A stretch of DNA of 64,000 nt from Aphelocoma coerulescens (Eukaryota; Chordata; Aves; Passeriformes; Corvidae), in NCBI RefSeq assembly GCF_041296385.1, contig NC_091014.1, positions 14,917,578 to 14,981,577 on the forward strand, given 5' to 3'. Every line of letters starts with the position of its first letter. The first letter of the stretch is position 1. This document shows, piece after piece, positions 61,112 to 64,000 of the stretch. The notes under the pieces are model-generated. The model did not search any database. It saw only the letters and a list, made by a program, of their open reading frames with translations, and was not told the DNA's origin. The position numbers and the translations under genes were made by a program.

Positions 61112-61166
61112 TGTTTGACCAGGTTAACCTCTGAGAGCCCCTTCCAACCTGAGTTATTTTGTGTTC
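61112..61166 (+). mobile_element. Short CR1-like 3' tail (plus strand)
   Basis: TTAACCTCTGAGAGCCCCTT followed by CCAACCTGAGTTATTTTGTG matches the sense 3' terminus of CR1, except that the terminal octamers have decayed. Only some 50 bases are recognisable. It faces the minus-strand CR1 about 100 bases to its left, so the two lie in opposite orientation. Confidence 0.6.
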
Positions 61167-61169
61167 CAC

Positions 61170-62690
61170 AGGCACAACTTCCTGAGCAATTGATACATCT
61201 TTGGAAAGAAAAATAGTGTGGGCAACTCTTAAAAGATTTAAACTTTGAGTTTCTTGAAATATATAGGAATGAAAAGAAAAGCTGACTATTCCTTAGTATA
61301 ACCTAAGCTACAAAGAGCTGAGAATTTCTATGAAAAACCACACCTGACATTTACAACCACATTAAACCCCACTCAGAATCAGCACTGCACTGTTTCTGTA
61401 CATTCACAGGATAAGGTGCTCTGTGTTTTTTCCTGGGAAAAGCACTTAACTGGAAGGCATTTTCTTTCTGAGCTATGTGACCCTTCCTGCTGAGGGAACA
61501 GCAGCAGGAACTGCACTTCAGTGTTTCTCCTAAGAAAAAAGATCAGGTTTAAGATTTTCTGTCTCTGGTGCTTCCTCTATCAAACTATCACTGTAAAAGT
61601 AGAAGAAAAATCAGACACCCATTCTTCTGGAAGAGCTGAATTCTCCTTAAAACCACCTAAGACTGAAAGCACTAAGTGGAGATTATACCACAACATTTTA
61701 ATATCAGTGGATTTAACATGAGGTGGAAGTCTACAGAAACCTTACTGGAAAGGGGTTTCTGGATGGGATAACCATTAGGAAGTACAAGGTAGATTCCAGG
61801 AGGGATTTCTGTGACCTTGGGACAGTTTTGTTGACCCTGCATAGCATGGAAATTTGGGACATTTTTAGAATATTTTTGGGACATTTTTAGAATATATATC
61901 CTAATGGCATTGGACAAATAAAAACTGCAACAGAAGCCTCTGTAGGAAAACTGCTTTGGGGTCTGAGTGCATGTGTGCACACGCTTTTATTAATTACAGG
62001 CTTTCATATTTATAGATACCATCTATAAAATTTAGTCTTTGCTATACATAATTATATTTGTATAATTAGGAAATCATTGCTATTTGGAACCTTACACTGG
62101 AGCTTGGGAAGAACGAAGGGTAAGCACAGGATAAGGGACCATGCCCTAACCCACATTTTCTGCTCTATTTCAAGAAAACTTGCATCGCTGGTCCCAAACT
62201 ATGGCACTAATTCCCTTTAGCTGAGTAGACACATACCCTTAGAGGGGTTGAAATGTGTTGTGTCAGCTTCCTACACAATCTGACACTGCACAGTTAATTC
62301 AGAATTATATGCTCTTTTTTCACCAGTTACCTTACAGGACATGGGACAAGTTCAGTTATAAATTACTTTAACAGTTCTGGGATGTATAAAATGGATGGTT
62401 GTTATTTCAACCACTCAACTGGAAAGGAAAAATATAAAACATAATAACACAGTATCTTCATTTTAGAATTTTTAGGAATTCAAGGGAAGATGGAAAGAAA
62501 CTTTCCTTCTTTTTCAAAAATACTTTGAAAAGGCATCTTGGATCACACGGACTCAAACATAAGAAACTGTCACATTGGGTTCTTTCAGTTTGGTTTCTTA
62601 CCTGTCCTCCAGGAAATACCATCCATTTGGAAACAGCATCTAATATTTTGAATAATGTCCACTGCTGCCAAAATGTGAGGTTAGGGTAAC
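61170..62690. other. Unique non-coding sequence
   Basis: Nothing is recognised except a small tandem duplication at 61856-61897. AT-rich around 61,980-62,080. Confidence 0.55.
61856..61897. repeat. Two-copy tandem duplication (~22 bp)
   Basis: GGGACATTTTTAGAATAT occurs at 61856 and again at 61878, with TTTT-type spacing between. A recent local slippage duplication. Confidence 0.85.
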
Positions 62691-62696
62691 ACTTAC

Positions 62697-62786
62697 TATG
62701 TGTATATTTGAACGTGTCCTCTCCATCTTCAGAGATCATCCTATAGCAAGGTGGTTTGGCATGGGCAACATGAGCTGATGAACAGG
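62697..62786 (-). other. Candidate 90-bp symmetric (phase 1-1) exon
   Basis: On the minus strand a CAG acceptor (AG at 62788-62787, after a modest pyrimidine tract TTTAATTTCCTGATACTTTG) opens 90 bases. They end at ACATA|GTAAGT, a strong donor apart from A at the last exon base. The enclosing frame is open for 131 codons, although its nominal start is TTG. The exon peptide has two cysteines (AKPPCYRMISEDGEDTFKY part). Both ends have the same phase (1), typical of cassette exons in extracellular proteins. A second donor, CAG|GTAAGA at 62602/62601, would extend it to 185 bases in the same frame. I recognise no family. Frame length alone is within chance. Confidence 0.2.
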
Positions 62787-62789
62787 CTG

Positions 62790-64000
62790 CTCGGTTGCAC
62801 AAGCAAAGTATCAGGAAATTAAAGATGGCTAATGGCAAGTAAAGGCAAAGCAAAGACTCTCTGAGGAGGTGGAAAGCAGCAGCCAGCTACATACAAGCCA
62901 CACAGAGAAAAACAAAACAAAAACCCCAAACGAACACACAACCACCCAAATGACAAAAACCCTGTCTTTCAGAGGAAGAATTTCATCTCCCATCTATTCT
63001 AGAGTGATCAATTCTGTCTCTCTCCTCAATATCAGCCTAGGAAGGGAGGATGGGAGCAGGGGCAGGTGCAGGATGTCTGCATTCCTGAAGCAGCAATAGG
63101 GAGAGAAATCCAGAACAATGAGAGTAGTTCAAGGGATTGGGATTTCCTTTGACACTACTGTCTTTTAACTTCAACACTATCAATGCTAATATTCTGTAGT
63201 CTCAAACAAGGAGACTGAAAGAAAACCAAAATGGAAGCTTCCTTAAAGCCCAGCAGGGTGTACAGAGAACCACAGACTTTTCGGTTTGGCTGCACATCTG
63301 TTCAAGTAAAAATGAACTGCATGAATGAAGGCTCGCTTCTTCCATCTCCTATAATGTTGAGTACTACTTGGCAGTTTCATCAGGAGTTTTACAGTAAATA
63401 AATGCATGAACAAGACCCTATTCTTGGAATCAATCCTTTAAAACATTTTCAGGTCTCTTTACATTAAAAAATGGTGGCAATAATTTTTTTGTAATTCTAT
63501 GAAGATATTTAACACTGAGGAGAGATATATATATGATTTATTTTTACAGTATGGAAAAATGGTTGTGCCTGATTAGGGATGTGTTCCCAAAATTCTCCTA
63601 CGTAGTCCTACCACCACATATACCGGATGCCTCATTATAGTTTGGGAATAAACCATCAGGAGAACTCCAACATTTGGAGTCACTCTCTGAGCAGATTCCC
63701 TACCACGGAATACTGTGGGATGGGTTTGCCTCAGTCTTTTTGGTTAAGGCAGTTATGGTCACCTAAAATAAATAGCACATAAAGAAGTAAGGTGTTCCCT
63801 AAAAACTGTTACATCCAGGAATGTTTTCTAGCTCAGTAAGTATTTATTGTACAGTTAACTGTTTCAAATTCTTACAACATTGCCCTCATAACACAGAAAT
63901 TCCAAGTTCATCCTTACAAGTGTGACAGAGGAGGGCACTGAAATTTGGGTCTTCAAAGTCTAGGATTTGTGATCGACCTTCTTTCTTGATATGGAATTGC
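62790..64000. other. Unique sequence to the window end
   Basis: No repeat family, RNA gene or exon is recognised. A short (AT)n run occurs near 63527. The window ends in ordinary non-coding DNA. Confidence 0.55.

Noticed and set aside
1..64000. Search for CRISPR arrays, bacterial operons, tRNA or snRNA genes and nuclear mitochondrial copies
   Set aside because: No regularly spaced repeats, no operon-like gene packing, no tRNA B-box with matching A-box, and no recognisable snRNA or mitochondrial gene were seen on reading.

Overview
The window reads as vertebrate nuclear DNA, almost certainly from a bird. It is about 60% A+T, has no gene-dense coding, and its only recognisable interspersed repeats are CR1 LINE fragments and retroviral LTRs of avian type. 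Two of the CR1 copies are minus-strand with the characteristic ATAGAATCATAG-type 3' end. No SINEs or L1 elements are seen, as expected for birds. The LTRs suggest a neoavian and possibly passerine species, but that is inference from remembered repeat families.

I find no intact protein-coding gene. Most open frames are no longer than chance predicts for 64 kb, and the longest ones checked (15417-15995 on plus, 38813-39280 on minus) begin at TTG rather than ATG. The window is therefore either intergenic or inside a very long intron. A few sequences have paired splice signals and an open frame, and they are listed as low-confidence candidate exons. The best group is on the plus strand at 0.9-3.2 kb: a small CpG island (865-1190), an open frame ending next to a poly(A) signal (1748-2025), a candidate exon (2317-2440) and a 47-base candidate microexon (3124-3170). 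Together they could be the 5' part of a transcript, perhaps a lncRNA, because joining the last two exons brings in a stop. Single minus-strand candidates lie at 7074-7153 and 62697-62786.

Layout: 0-3.2 kb, CpG island and candidate exons. 3.2-11.4 kb, unique sequence. 11.4-12.4 kb, old plus-strand CR1. 12.4-35.1 kb, mostly unique, with a 17-bp minisatellite and a 31-base palindrome. 35.1-36.4 kb, two minus-strand LTRs of different families. 36.4-41.1 kb, unique. 41.1-42.3 kb, an old minus-strand CR1 split by a plus-strand solo LTR flanked by an unusual ~60-bp direct duplication. 42.3-46.8 kb, unique. 46.8-47.2 kb, minus-strand CR1. 47.2-60.4 kb, unique and AT-rich with a pyrimidine-rich block and microsatellites. 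60.4-61.2 kb, a minus-strand CR1 facing a short plus-strand CR1 tail. 61.2-64 kb, unique with one candidate exon.

No new biological system is evident. The most unusual structure is the long duplication flanking the LTR at 41.4-42.05 kb, and the most useful functional lead is the CpG island and exon cluster at the left end. Repeat identifications rest on remembered consensus sequences and were not run through a repeat masker.
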